A DNA stretch of 64,000 nucleotides, from NCBI GenBank assembly GCA_028455995.1, contig JABELC010000001.1, forward strand, positions 4,700,501 through 4,764,500. Direction: 5' to 3'. The number at the start of each line of letters is the position of its first letter. Position 1 is the stretch's first letter. The notes under the pieces are model-generated. The model made no database searches, was not told where the DNA came from, and worked only from the letters and a program-made list of their open reading frames with translations. The stretch is from Scleromitrula shiraiana. Its lineage: Eukaryota; Ascomycota; Leotiomycetes; Helotiales; Sclerotiniaceae. Shown here piece by piece: positions 1-12,948 of this stretch. A program made the translations under genes and the position numbers.

Positions 1-441
1 TCTTATGCGCCTCAAAGGCCTCATCATCACCCTCCCTCTTAACACTGGCATCACTTCTAGTCTTCGCATACTGCAACTTCATCTCCTTCCCAAAGAGCTC
101 AAAACCCTGTACATCCTCAATTGCGCTCGTAGACGATGATTCATTTTCAAAGACAATGAATGCTTGGCCCTTAGCTTTGAGATTGGTCTTTGCGATAATC
201 TCGAGAATGGTGCCGTATTCGGAGAAGAGCTCTGTGAGTGCGGTGATTAGGGCGGGGATTTTGATCGATTCGTTGAGGTTGGATATGTAGAGTCTAGATG
301 GGATGGAAGTTAGTTTGGGGGTTGGAGGGATGGGTTTGGAGGGGAAATAAGGTAGAGGAGATGCTGGGACGTGTCGAAGTGCAATGACACGTACGTAGCG
401 TTTGGTGGAATTGGGCCACCTGATGGGTTCTGAGATGCCAT
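1..441 (-). CDS. U2 snRNP protein B'' (U1A/U2B'' family), 5' part only
   Basis: RNA-binding spliceosome component that contacts U2 snRNA stem-loop IV (known for the family). Exon 1 is 441-395 (15 codons plus 2 nt), the intron is 394-294 with a GTACGT donor and CTAG acceptor, and exon 2 runs from 293 off the left edge of the window. The splice joins the Pro-rich N-terminus to the RRM start LYISNLNE (RNP2). RNP1 is seen as KGQAFIVFE, followed by the conserved QGFELFGKEMKLQYAKT, typical of the first RRM of U1A/U2B''. The ATG at 441 was chosen because it is the only one giving an open frame into RNP2. The C-terminal RRM lies outside the window. It is divergent from the F-box gene, sharing about 395 bp of promoter space. 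Confidence 0.85.
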
Positions 442-836
442 CTTTCTGATTATCTTTTGAGGTGGTGATAGTTGTTGTTACAAACTGTGGAGGTAATTTT
501 GAGATTAAAAGGTAAAGCTCTAGAAGCTTAATGCCTCGGAACCTTACAGCCCAAAAACTCTATGGCCTCAGGCATATACACATGCATATGGAAATTGAAT
601 TACCAGAATGGCACTAGTAATTAGCTCGGACGTCACCTTGCACGAGGAAATTATCCATGTGTGGATGGATATGACTGAGACAAGAAGGAAAGAGACTATT
701 ACAACCTCAAGAAACCACCTACACTACACATCACTCGCAAGAACGACGTCTCCAACAACTCAATACTATTCAAAAGACTGATCCGGATACACTGGTTCAG
801 TCAATTCCCAATTCCATATTTTCCACATCCACTTTT
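442..836. promoter_or_regulatory. Divergent intergenic region between U2B'' and the F-box/WD gene
   Basis: A 395-bp spacer between two oppositely oriented genes, so it must hold both promoters. No clear TATA box or named factor site stands out. The part next to the F-box gene is C/A/T-rich, as usual for fungal 5' leaders. Confidence 0.4.
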
Positions 837-3800
837 ATGCAACCATCGCCTCCCAATAATTCAACAAGCATTCAGAGCCACGAAACCCCATCAGACACCA
901 CCGATCTTCTCAATCATGGCATACACTCTTCACACTTGCAGTCCGGTGAGCTGGCAAATCCGTCCAATGAATTTGTCGGCTCGTCAATGGACTCAACTCC
1001 TTCCACAGGCTCCGCAGGATGGCAATCACCTGTCGATGGAGGGGCGGAGGAGTCAATGCGCCGATTGAATATAGGAACTGATTTTGAGTATCGTCCTAAA
1101 CCATCTTATCAGCGAATTGCAGAATACGAGAGCGCGTTGTCACCTAGTCCGCCTAAGAAAGAATTTGAGGGTCCTGGGTTTAAGATTATAAAGAAAAGAG
1201 GCAGTAGGGATGAGGATGGTCCATTACTAGAGAATTTCCCAAATGGTAATTTCCCTTGGTCAAGTTACATTCAAAATTGATCTATTCTAATCATCCTTTT
1301 ACAGAGGTCTTGACGCATATTCTATCGCATTTACCTGCATCCTCCCTTTCGGCAGTCTCACTCGTTTCTCGACGATTTTATAATTTGGTCACTACACCTC
1401 ATGCGTGGCGAGTCGCATTTTCCAGGTTCTTTCCTGGTCAAGATGTGACAGAAGGTATACCTACTAGCTATGGTCGTGGTGCAGGTGACGAGGTGCGAGA
1501 ACAATTTCGCGAACGACGATTTTTCACGCGATTGACTGGGCTTGCCACTTGGCGCAGCGAGTATGTTATTCGAACGCGTCTTTTACGAAGTCTTGGTAGA
1601 GGAAAACCTGCGGAAGGTGCAGAACATGGCTCTTCAAGTAGAGGCAACAGTTCTGCAAATGCCGTGGCGACTTACACTTCGGAGATGTTTACCACTGTCA
1701 ATCATATCCATGGTGTTTTTGGACATGGAAAGAAATATCCACGTTTCATTCATGGTGCTGATGAGACTGGATCATCTTGTAGTAGTGACCCAAAGATTGG
1801 AAGGGTTAATACATGTGGACTGACCGATCCTCAATCTTTACCGCAATTTGCAGATATCTTTGCGGGTGATTTACCATATGGATTGGGTGATGGCCCTGCT
1901 GGTGTTCCGAATGTCATGTCTGTCAGCCAGCCATTTGGTATGGTATATGGAGAAGGCTTCCCTGGAGGTTCGGCCTATTACAGAGCACCGAATGAAATGC
2001 GCGGCCGTTTTCTAACTCATTCGCCACCTAGTTTGGCAGATGCTGAACTTGGTATTCCTAATATCCCACCCTTAACTGAAGCAATATCTGCCGTATGGAT
2101 TGCGAGATCTATGTCCGTGCTTAGCGTTACCGATGGATTAATTGGGATAATGACTGGATCGACTCTTGGAGTTATCACGGCATATTGCCTTGGCACAGAT
2201 CAGGTCAAGGGTCAACTTGGGCAAGTGACTGCAAGATGGATTCCATGCCCTGGCGTACCTATCATCGCTATCAACGTTGATGAATCTTATAGCAATTCAC
2301 GCAAAGTTTCGGGGAGAGCCTGGGCAGTTGCATTGAATGCTTTAGGTGAAGTATTCTACTTAACTGACGTACCTACACATCCACCATTTGATGCATCAAC
2401 GGATGAAGAAACACTTGGTAGACAAGCATGGGCTGCTGGTCGCACTGCATATTGGCAAGTTGTAGAAGCATCACGCCGTACAGCTCGTGATGATCCTTGG
2501 CAAGAGGCTGAAATTCATGGTAGCTATTCACCAAGATCGTCATGTGCATCCATGAATCTTTCCAAGGATCAACTTAGAGCTGAAACTCTAGAAATTGGGA
2601 AGTTTTTGAGATATCCTCCATCACATTTCCGTACAATTTGTGATGGATGGGATATGCGTCGAAAGTTGGAAGTTGACTTTGGTGGTGATGATGGACATGG
2701 AGCAGGGGAGGGTATATTTGTTATCAGTTGTGGGATGAACGAGGGCGAGAATGCAGAAATTAAACGATATAGCAGATGTAAAGTGGAACAAGTTTCGCTT
2801 GATGGCCATGCTTTATCCAAAGCTCCTCCAACCGAAACGGCACCAAAGACAATTAGTACTCCATCGATATTTGGCAACGTTGCAAGTATCAAAGCAGAAG
2901 AGATAGCTTCTCCACTCTCCCCAATCTTGCAAATGACACAAGTTACTCGATCTCGAGCAACCGGAGTTCTTCCCTTGGTCGAAGATTGGCGATGTTCCTT
3001 ACTTTCTTTGAAAGACAGTCCCGGAGTTGAGATCACTACGACTGCTATCGATATGTCTACGTTTGCGTTACTTACCATCGATGAAGATCCTTTACAAACA
3101 GTCAATGGACGTATAAATTCCACGACCAGTCCAGACACACCATCCGATGAGACTACCATTTCATCAACTAGCATCCCAGGACATCGTGCACGCCATTTGG
3201 CTGTGGGTACTAAAACTGGCCAAATCATACTATGGAACATGCGGGATCCTCAGTCGGCAAATCCACAAGTTGTCAACGAATTACATCCAATTCGAAATAT
3301 AGTCACGGAATCGCCCCAAATATCATGTCTTGCAGTTTCATCATTATTTGTCATTCATGGTGGTAATGATGGTCTTGTACAGGCATGGGATCCTCTTGCA
3401 TCAACTCTTCAACCGGTTCGCACATTGAATTCACGTTTTTCTTCTCGTGCTCGACGTCGCCTAATTCAAGCCGAAGCACGTATTCATGGAGTAGGAATCA
3501 ATCTTTATGCAGCTGGTGCTATTGTTCTTGATCCGGATCCAACTGTTCTTCGTGGTATGGTGTCACTAGGAACCCACCTACGATATTGGCATTATAGTTC
3601 TTCGGCCGCCGATCAATTCCAAAGTAAGAAACGAAGACTTCGACGTTCAACTGAGAGAGGAAGCAATGGAACTCCCGATCGATACAGTAATTCCGGTAGA
3701 GGTGCAATAATGGGTTATATTGCAACAGAACAAGAAGAACTTCGTCAAGAAAAGAAAGAAAAAGCGAAAGAAGCTGCTAGACTGGCCGGTCGATTTGGTG

Positions 3801-4420
3801 TTGGATTTGGTGGTCTTACTGAAGATGAGGCTTTACGTTATGCAGAAATGGTATCTGCTGAAGCTCTCATACAAGACGAAGAACGCCGTATTAACGAAGC
3901 TGGATATTTTGCCGACTCCAATGACACTTCTTCTGTTCAAAGCGAATTCAGTGTTGTTACAACCATTCCCGAATCGAGCAGAAAAAGTCGTCCGTCAAAT
4001 CCACCATCAGCTACCAACATCAATACTAATACCCAACCAAATTACGATCACGATCTTGAAGAAGCTATTCGTCTTTCTCTCCTCGATGGTCACGCTATAG
4101 GCGACGATGGGTTTTCCCCAAATAGTGGCGATTATGATGTCAGTTTTACTTTCAAACCGAAGAAATCAAAACGTTCGACTTCTTCTTCGCCGCCTACTAG
4201 TCAAGTGTCAACATCGAGGTTCAGGTCTGATGTTGGGCGTTCACAGAGAGATCAGATGATGAATGATTTGGAATTTGCGTTGCAACTTAGTTTGGCGGAG
4301 GAACGGAGTAGGGTTGAGATTGGGGGTGGTAATGGGGGTGGTAATGGTAATGGGGATGGGGATGGGGAGGAGTTTCCGGGTTTGGAGACGAGAGGAAAGG
4401 GAAAGGGTCGTGCGCTTTGA
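837..4420 (+). CDS. F-box / WD-repeat / UIM protein, Ufo1-like SCF substrate receptor
   Basis: Exons 837-1245 and 1305-4420; the 59-nt intron has donor GTAATT and acceptor TTACAG. The product is 1174 aa. Splicing completes the F-box: LLENFPN joins EVLTHILSHLP at about residue 133, followed by LSAVSLVSRRFYNLV. The middle (roughly residues 280-900) holds degenerate WD-type segments such as LAVGTKTGQIILWNM and IHGGNDGLVQAWDPL. The C-terminus carries two clear ubiquitin-interacting motifs, DLEEAIRLSLL near residue 1053 and DLEFALQLSLAEE near 1123. F-box plus WD plus C-terminal UIMs is the layout of yeast Ufo1, an SCF receptor with regulatory UIMs, so the likely role is substrate recognition for ubiquitination. 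Length exceeds yeast Ufo1 (about 670 aa), mainly through the disordered N-terminus and inserts. A Gly-Asn-Asp repeat precedes the stop. Confidence 0.85.
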
Positions 4421-5967
4421 TTGTTGATTCGTCTCGGTTTTGAGCAAGGGAGGGATGAAATGCGGTTATTTTCTTTTCCAATTCAATTCTTAGGTAAAAG
4501 TAGCCTTTTTTTTTTCGATTCTCATAGTTCTCATAGGAGACGAACGTTTTAATTCTTCTTCATGGCGTTCAAATAATCAAGATCATTTCGATGTGATTGA
4601 TAGAGATATTTTAGTTCTTAGAATTGGTTTTAAGAAACCAAAATTATTTTATTTTATTTTATTTTACTTTTACTATTACTATTTTACTTTTACTTTTACT
4701 ATTTTACTTTTACTATTTTACTTTTACTATTTTACTTTTACTGTTTTACTTTTACTCATTAGATTTGTGATTAGTACTCGTAGGGATTATCAAAAGTAAA
4801 GAGCAACAATCAGTAATAAGCTGAAGGCAGTATAGTATCAAAGCTCTTTTTTTCCTTTTGCAAGCAAGCCACTTTCCGCATGGATAATAAATAAATAAAT
4901 GCCTCCCAATAATAAATACCTCCCAATAATAATAAGTAAATCCCTCTCAAAATGTGAACAAAAAGAAAAAGAAAAAAGAAAAAGAAAAAGAATAAATATG
5001 CAATAATCAAGATGCCATTATCATTATATATGGTGAATGAAAGTGGATGAAAGAGGCACGGTAAATATTTAAATATTATCTAAACAATCGAAGGTTATGT
5101 TATATTATATTATATTATAAGTAAGTACACAATGGCATAATGGCAGAATGGCATAATGGCCTATCTACTTTTCTTGTTTTTGGAATCGGTTTTGAGGATT
5201 GGACATTTTCTTTCTTTGCTTTGCTTTGCTTTTTATTGTGGGATAATTTCATGTGTAGATATTCTCATGTGTAGATAGATTCTCGTCTACTTGGTCTTGG
5301 TTACGTTACTTATTTACTTATTACTTACTTATTATTTACTTATTACTTACTTATTATTTATTATTACTTACGTACATCTCCCTCCACTGTATATATTTAT
5401 TTATACGTATTTAATAGGGGGATTGATAATTTATTATTATATTCTTGCATTTGAAGTTTAGATATTTCTTGATTTATATTATTCCTTCAAAGATCTATAG
5501 ATCTATTTATACTCGAGTACTCGTAGTAGACATTTTTATTATTATTTATTCCTATCAAACAGCTAGCTACTCGAGTACTCAGCTCTCAAATATCTCAAAT
5601 ATCGGATCATTCTTTCGAGACTTCAAGTCGTAGTAATATAATAATTCACTCATTAAAATTCAGTCGATTTTCATCATTTTCACCTTTACATCTTTACATA
5701 TGATCTTTTCTAATACTAATAATTTCAACTTCATTTTTACATCTCACAAATAATAATAAATTCAATGCAACTGTTGAAGAAAGAAAGGAAGGTTAAACAC
5801 TCTTATATTATTCCTTGATGCGTGCATTTATTACTTTATCTTTAAAAGATCTATTTATGCTTGCTACATTTTGGCATTTTAGTGCTTTGGAATTTGAACT
5901 TTTCTTTCTATGAAAGTTGAGTGCAATCAGTCTTCGATTTTGTGCTGTTAGTCGATCTATCAAAATT
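4421..5967. other. AT-rich, low-complexity intergenic region
   Basis: About 1.5 kb without a supportable gene. It contains a degenerate TTTTACTTTTACTA tandem array (about 4650-4755), GAAAAA-type purine runs (4960-4995), a TATAT run near 5100, short ATGGCATA repeats (5130-5160) and TTAC/TTATT repeats (5305-5370). The last 100-150 bp are presumably promoter and leader of the SNF2 gene. Confidence 0.6.
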
Positions 5968-8900
5968 ATGGAACCATCTCCTCGTCAAATTGAAGGCTTT
6001 CATCCTTCTCCTATCTCGAAGTCGGTGGTACCGGCAACTGCCTCCACGTTGTTGGACATGTTTATCCCAGGTAGTCGTACCGAACACAAGAAAGATAGTC
6101 CTTTGAATAGTAAGTATATTCCTAATATTACGAGCGTACTTTCGATAATTTTATATTAGATCGTGGGCGTCGGTAGCAATTCTAACAACTCTCACAGGTC
6201 CACAAAAATCTAGAAGTCTTACGGATGATACTCCTTCTAAATCATTCAATCCCATTCAACACTCTTTCCCCTCTACCCACGTTGCTCAAAAGCTCTCGGA
6301 TCTTGAAATCGTTGAAGATAATTTGAGCGATCAACAAATCAAGTCTAAAAATGATGAAGTCGTAACGCACTATAACGATGCTATTACTACTGGCCGTAAC
6401 CTGAGAGAACGGAAACCAAATACATCTCTGAAAGCCCAAGAGAATGCCTGGACTCCAACCAAACCTCGTTCCGCAAGAAAACCCGCCATGATTAAGGGTG
6501 ATACCTTGAATTCTCCCAAATCAAATCGTCTTACATCAGCCATTAGTAAGAGGATAGAAATCCGCCAGGAGATTGCTCACGAAACTGCTCGGAATAGAGA
6601 TGCCTTTCTTCTGGAAAAAAAGGATCTTTTTCTTCCCTTACTTCCTCAAAACAACTACATTCAAAAATTAGTTGACAAGAATGCTCAACTCTCTGATGCA
6701 AAAATCGCCAAATTGCCAACTACCAAGCCTTACGAGGATCTCAAGAGGCAACCTAGAGGTATCGTAGCTACTATGAAGCCATATCAGCTGGCTGGATTAT
6801 CATTCTTGAGATACTTATACAAGAACGGTGTCAATGGTATTCTAGGCGACGAGATGGGACTTGGAAAGACACTTCAAACAATATCCTTAATTCAACTCCT
6901 CAAAGAAAACGATCCAAAGACCGGAACAGGTCGGCTTCAACGTCCTTTTTTGATTGTTTGTCCGTTATCTGTTCTTAGTAGTTGGATGGCGGAGATCAAA
7001 AAATGGGCTCCTGGGTTGAAAGCTGTGCGATTTCATGGACCGGTGAAGGAACGGAATAGACTTAAGCAGATTATTGTTGGTGATATTGATATGCAAGGCA
7101 ATCCGAGTGTACAGGTGAAGGCTAGACGGAAGATGAGACGTGAGGCTTCGAGGAAGGATAGGGAGGGTGCGATTTGCTTGGATACTAAGTCTGAAGATGA
7201 GGATGAGGATGAGGAAGATTTGGGTGTTGATGTTGTTGTGACTACTTATGAGTGAGTTTTCTTTTTCTCTTTTCCTATGAGCGTCCTACTTGACGGCTGG
7301 GCACCTCCAATCACACAAATTAGGTCTTCTCTAAATATCTACTTTGTACTAATCCAGCCATTTAGTTGCTACCGATCTGAACAATCTTGGTTTAAGAGAG
7401 CATTTGTTTGGAGATATGTAGTTCTTGACGAGGGTCATACTGTAAGGATCACTTTCTAAACCATCTTCATCAGACTGAAACTAACCAACCAAAGGTCAAA
7501 AATCATGCCAGTTTAGTATCAAAATCCCTCCAAGGTTTGAAAGCCGAATACCGTCTTATCCTCACTGGTACACCTCTACAAAATAATCTCAGCGAACTAT
7601 GGTCACTTCTCCACTTTCTATTTCCAGACGTTTTCATCGATCAAACAAAAGCATTATTTGATACTTCATTCAATCTCTCAAAAGGCCACTTCTCGAAAGA
7701 TACTCTAGATGCATCTCGCCGATTGCTTGAATTGATCATGCTTCGTCGTATGAAAGATTCTGCTGGAGTTGATCTTAATTTACCTCCTAAAACCGAAGTT
7801 CTACTATTCGTGCCCATTAGTCCCATGCAAGCCTTTTGGTACGAGCGGATGATTACTAAAGTTGACAAGGGGATTCTTGACGAGTTGTTTGGGGAAAATA
7901 TTGGGAAAGATGGAGAAGGAGAAGACAGATCTCAAGGAGACCAACTTGCGAAACTAGCCCAAACGCTCGATGCGTTCGATGCAGGTCCCTCGATTAAAAC
8001 CGACGAATCTCCATGGAAGGAAAGTAAACGCATCTTGCAGGAGACGGTTCTTCGTGAGCAAAACGTTGATAATAAGGCTGTTGAAGTCAAGACAACTCAT
8101 TGGCATAAACTCATGAACTTGGTTATGCAACTCCGAAATGTTTGCAACCATCCATATCAAATACAAGATGCCGAACCAGATCCATATTTCACTGGTGAAC
8201 ATCTTATTCAAGCATCCGGAAAGTTCATTGTTTTGGACAAGTTGGTAGGAGAATTGGTGATCAAGCAGAAGAAAAAGATTTGTAAGTTTTTTGTGCAGCT
8301 CCAGACGTTCATGCCTGTTAATTTTTCCGGCTAATAACACCGCCATAGTGATATTTTCTGGTTTCACCAAGACATTAGACCTCATAGAAGAATTTCTAAG
8401 TCTTCGAGGCGGCAACGGTCAAACTTTCAACACCGCACGTATTGATGGAAGTACCCCTCGAGCACGTCGAAACCTATCTATTCGAATATTTAACGACTTA
8501 AATAGCAAATACCAAGTCATGCTTATCTCAACCCGAGCCGGCGGACTCGGTATCAATCTCCCGTCAGCATCCGACGTTGTCTTCATGGATCAAGATTGGA
8601 ACCCACAGGTCACCCTCCAAGCAGAAGCTCGAGCCTGGCGTATTGGTCAAAAGAATCCTGTCACGGTCTACAAATTAGTATCTCACGGGACAGTTGAGGA
8701 ACAGATGATGGGCCGAATACAAAAGAAACTCTACTTATCCGCTAAAGTCATGGAATCCATGGAAGATATTCACACTCAGTTCGGACGGAGAGATCACAAA
8801 GACAAAGAACTTCTTTCCAGCGATGAACAAGACATGCCACAAATGAGCACTAACCAACTAATGTCCTTAATCCGAAGAGGAGCATCCGCCATCTCCCACC

Positions 8901-10192
8901 CCGGAGTCAATGTCAACGAAATGCTAAACTGGGATTGGGACACCACAGTCATTAAATGTAAAGATCAGCCCGCCGATCACCTTGTCAAAAAGGATATCAA
9001 CCAAGATCAGAACCAAGACCTCCCCGTCGACGACGAAGCAGAACATAAATGGCTCACAGAAATTGAACGGGTACAATCCAAAGTCCTACACGGTAAAAGC
9101 CTTGCTCGCAAAAACTCTCAAAAAGAATGCGAAATCTCTATTATGGAATTCTCAGCAAATCGCGCTGATCGACGAATTGGAAAGAACATGACGGTATTTA
9201 TAGATGGTTATTGGGTTTCCAAAGAATCAGCCAATAACGCGCAATGGGAAGCCGTCAAAACAATAACCTCTTCATCCGACCATAGATTTGCAACACCGCC
9301 CCGTGAATCAAAGCAAGAAATCATACATCAATCTCACTGCCAAGTATGTATGGACGGCGGAACGCTAGCATGTTGTTATCTATGTCCGCGAGCCTATCAT
9401 CGTGATTGTTTAGATGAGGAATATAGGGGGAAATTGAAGAGAACGCAGTTTCATTGTCCGCAGCATAGGTGTAAGGAGTGTAGACAGAGTGCTAGTGAGG
9501 CAGGGGGAATGCTGTTTAGATGTAGATGGTGTGAGAGGGCGCAGTGTGAGGATTGTTTGGAGTGGGAGGATTTCCGACCGATTGGGGATACGTTGGTGGA
9601 ATATGAGATGTTGGGGTTTGAGAGGGGGAGCCAGGCGTTTTATGTTCAGTGTAAGATTTGCACGGAGCATTTTGCGAAGTTTGAACATGATAGGTTGTTG
9701 TGCGAGGGATTGGAGAGGCAGTGGGTGAGAAGTTGGGAGAATATGTCGGTTGGTGATGATGGTGGTGGATCTATGGGTATCGATACAGAACATGAAGACG
9801 AGATACGTACTTCTGCTCCGGTTTTAATCCCTGTTGCTGCAGAAGACTCTTCTACAAGCGGTAGCGAAGTAAATCTCACATCTATATCCACCTCGACTAC
9901 AGCAACTACCACAACCAGATCTACACCAATCGCATCTACGCCCAATATCACAAAAGAAGAAGAAGAAGAAGAAGAAGAAGAAGAAGAAGAAGAAGAAGAA
10001 GAAGAAGCAGAAGAAAAAGATGAATTACTCTACCTCGGGCAAAATCTCAAGCGAAAAGATCCTCCCTCCGCCGATATAGACATTGACAGCGATCCTAGAA
10101 TACCAATGGGTAGTAACAAGCGAGAGAGATTCGATTATATTTATGGGAATTATTATTTGGCGAGGAGGAGGAATGAGGATGATGGCGTATGA
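5968..10192 (+). CDS. SNF2-family chromatin-remodelling ATPase with C-terminal PHD finger
   Basis: Five exons: 5968-6109, 6198-7251, 7366-7441, 7495-8281, 8349-10192, giving 1300 aa; all splice phases agree. ATP-driven nucleosome or DNA-protein remodeller, nuclear. Motif I is GDEMGLGKT (about residue 264), motif II DEGH (about 419), then LTGTPLQNNLSELWSLLHF; the C-terminal helicase lobe shows IFSGFTKTLDLIEEFL, STRAGGLGINL and the arginine motif EARAWRIGQ. A Cys/His-rich PHD finger follows (about 1016-1064, CQVC..CC..C..HRDC..FHCPQHRC) with an extra CxxC cluster after it. A GAA microsatellite encodes a Glu tract near residue 1222. No chromodomain or HAND-SANT-SLIDE is seen, so it is neither a plain ISWI nor CHD/Mit1; the subfamily is unresolved. 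The ATG at 5968 starts the only frame compatible with intron 1. A Clr2-like gene lies 432 bp downstream. Confidence 0.9.
9955..10012 (+). repeat. In-frame (GAA)n microsatellite in the SNF2 gene
   Basis: An almost pure GAA array read in frame as a run of Glu (one Ala interruption near the end), between the Ser/Thr-rich linker and the Lys-rich tail of the remodeller. Length variation would change the acidic tract without shifting the frame. Confidence 0.9.
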
Positions 10193-10624
10193 TATGATAT
10201 TATTAGATGAGCGGGATGAATCATGATGAGATACCTGGCTGGCTGGCGTTTATTTGTGGGTTTTTGGATTTGTGGATTTGGGGGTTTGTTTTGTCAGGTA
10301 AAATGGATAGATATTATTAGAAATATAGATATTTTCACTTGTGGAAGTTGGTGATATTATCATCATGATAATAATTTACTAAGCTTAGCTTGCCTAGCAA
10401 TACGCCCCTGACGCCTAGACCGCTACACCCGCCTAGATCTAATATAGCTCTGCTTATCGTTATCAGTCGGAGATTAGTTATTCCACTCCGATTTACATTT
10501 CCAGATTACTTTCAAGAATCAAAGACACATAAAGTAACTTTGTTTCTTATACCACAAAATATGACTTCATGACAATTACTGAACTTTTACCTTGATACAA
10601 AAACATCGCCGTTTAATTAGTATC
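10193..10624. other. Spacer between the SNF2 and Clr2-like genes
   Basis: A 432-bp spacer between two co-directional genes. The first 150 bp are G/T-rich 3' UTR-like sequence and the rest is presumably the Clr2-like promoter. No further gene is seen. Confidence 0.4.
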
Positions 10625-12502
10625 ATGGCGCCATTTTACCCGGTTACAATTTGTAGGTCCGATGGGCAATTGGAAGTTACCACAAGATCAGGGTTAAAAG
10701 AACTTAATCAACCAACAGCTGCGCAATTAAATGATACACCGGACTCAGAAGGGATTGTGGATTGTTATAAGAAGCTTGAATACGATGAACCGAAAGCTGT
10801 GGATTGGAGGAGGAAAATCGGTGGAATGTTAATGCATTATTTGGGTGGAAAAGAACATTCAGGTAAATGCGCAACTTACATCCTTGAAACCCAAGGTTAC
10901 TGACCTAATCGCGCTTTAGATAGGAATTATATACTCAAAGATCTACCTGAAGGTTATGTTCTATGGGAACATGTCAAATATAATGTGGATAAATTGGCAG
11001 AAGAAAAAAAGAAGGATAAAGGGAAACATGCTGCTGGAACATTCGAACGGCAAGATGCGTATTTATATGGGCACCCGCAAGGACGGAAAAAGAGATATAG
11101 AAGTCCTGCAGATTTCTTCCCACACGTACTTTGGTTATCTACGGATAAAGATGGGGATCCGCGAAATTGCTCCTGCAAAGTATGTTCACCAGATGGAGAA
11201 GAGGAAACGCAAGAAGAGAGCAAGAGTGAAGCGGCGCCATTACCAGCCAAAAAGGAAGCAACGGCAGCAAGACCACCAGCACCAATGATGTCAAGTTTAC
11301 CTCAGAAATCCGCAAGCATACCTACGAAACCGGTTCCTCAACTACCTTCACCGATACGATCAGCAGAACAAAGATTGGACAGTGACCCTAATGGTGGATA
11401 TCTATATCGACCTGGAGAATTGGTTTGGTTTAATAGAGGACATGCTTGGGGTCTTGCAGTTATATCGAGACGAAGGATTGATAACAATATGCCGCAATAT
11501 TTGGTTCAACCACTTTCACATCCAATCAATCATCCACCATATCAGATCAAAGAGCAAGAATCGATTAGACCTTGGTTAGCATGGAGTGTACCAATCACCA
11601 CAATCTCACAAATTAATAATCTAAGCTATGAGCAAGTTCCATGGGAAAGATTAGTTCGAGGAGATTTTGGCAAAGGGGATTATCAAGTTGATGGAAGTAT
11701 TCTAGCTGCAAAAGGAATCGATGGAAGTTACTCTCTATACGACCGAATGGAAAATCCTTTAGCCGGACCAACAGAAGTCTACTACAACGGAATGTTCCTG
11801 GGCGCCGAAAAAATCTGGGTTGGCGAACCGGTCCGACTTCGAGTCCCAGGCGATGACATAGTAGTCCTCGTAATCCAAAAACTAATCGAACGAACCATCC
11901 CCCCCTCCACCTCAATCGTAACATTCATAGGCGACATCTACAAATTAATCGAAATGCCCATGCCCTACACCAACCGCTCCGAATGGCCCACCCCACCTAA
12001 TCTCCCCGCACGCATGATAACCGATCTCCGCTTCCGCAACGAGGTCGCCGACAACGCCAATAAATGCATCTGGTACGAATGGCAACTGCTCGAACCATCC
12101 GCCCACCGCAGTCTAGCGGATATCAAGGGGAGATGGTATGAAGCGCGCACGCTACTCCCGGTATTACGAGGCGTGGAAGCATACCAACTGGGCGTCGGGA
12201 GGGGCGAGACGAGCGACGCAGGATTATGGATGAACGGAAGAGGAGACACGAGTCGCGGGCAGGGAATACGGAGGAAGAACAGGAGGGATACGTTGGGGAA
12301 AGCGGTGCCGGGCGATTTCAGGGTCAGTAGGGGCCTGGATGGCGGCGCGGGGGATGATGCGTTTCCGGAGGACCCGGTGCGCGGTATCGGGCATCTCGGA
12401 GATCAACAGCAGCAGGCGTTTGTCTTGTCGGATATCGACCAGTTTATGGATTTGGATGCGGCCGCGGCCGCGGCGGTGGTCGCTCACGGTTATCATGGTT
12501 AA
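10625..12502 (+). CDS. Clr2-like transcription-silencing protein (SHREC component family)
   Basis: Exons 10625-10862 and 10920-12502, with a 57-nt intron (GTAAAT donor, TTTAG acceptor); 606 aa. The segment around residues 100-160 has the layout of the cryptic-loci-regulator-2 N-terminal domain: a DLPEGYVLWEHVK block, GHPQGRKKRYRSP, then FFPHVLWL and a CSCKVC pair. A second conserved region (about residues 250-500) starts GELVWFNRGHAWGLAVI and resembles the Clr2 C-terminal domain. In fission yeast Clr2 works in SHREC, a Snf2/HDAC complex for transcriptional gene silencing in heterochromatin; the same role here is inference. The C-terminus is Gly/Asp-rich and ends in an Ala run from a GC-rich repeat. 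It sits directly downstream of the SNF2-PHD gene on the same strand. Confidence 0.75.
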
Positions 12503-12793
12503 TCGATATGTAGATGAGGCAGGCGTTTTGCGGGGGAAAAGTTTGCCATGACAGACAGATAGATAGATAAATAGATAGTATTAACGGATACACGTATACA
12601 TACTAGTATCGCGCATATTTATAATATAACATAACATATCAACACTCCTAAGATGCATACATACATACATATATACATACATACATACATACATATCCTC
12701 AGAAGTCCAAAATGGGCCGTCATTACTAGTACGTTACATTATATTATGTTATGTTGGGAATATCTCGTTCGCATTTATTTGATGATGATGATT

Positions 12794-12883
<90 letters not shown>

Positions 12884-12914
12884 CTAGTGGGGGGGAATTG
12901 ATATTGTAATTGTT

Positions 12915-12948
<34 letters not shown>

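Noticed and set aside
2569..3240. A 223-codon minus-strand open frame inside the F-box/WD gene
   Set aside because: It is antisense to strongly supported coding sequence with clear motifs.
5968..10192. Identification of the SNF2 gene as ISWI or Mit1
   Set aside because: HAND-SANT-SLIDE and chromodomains are not seen and the PHD is C-terminal, so only the SNF2-PHD description is supported.
12653..12901. Open frame with a long Met run over the GAT array
   Set aside because: It is a reading of the (GAT)n microsatellite in one frame; there is no flanking conserved sequence.
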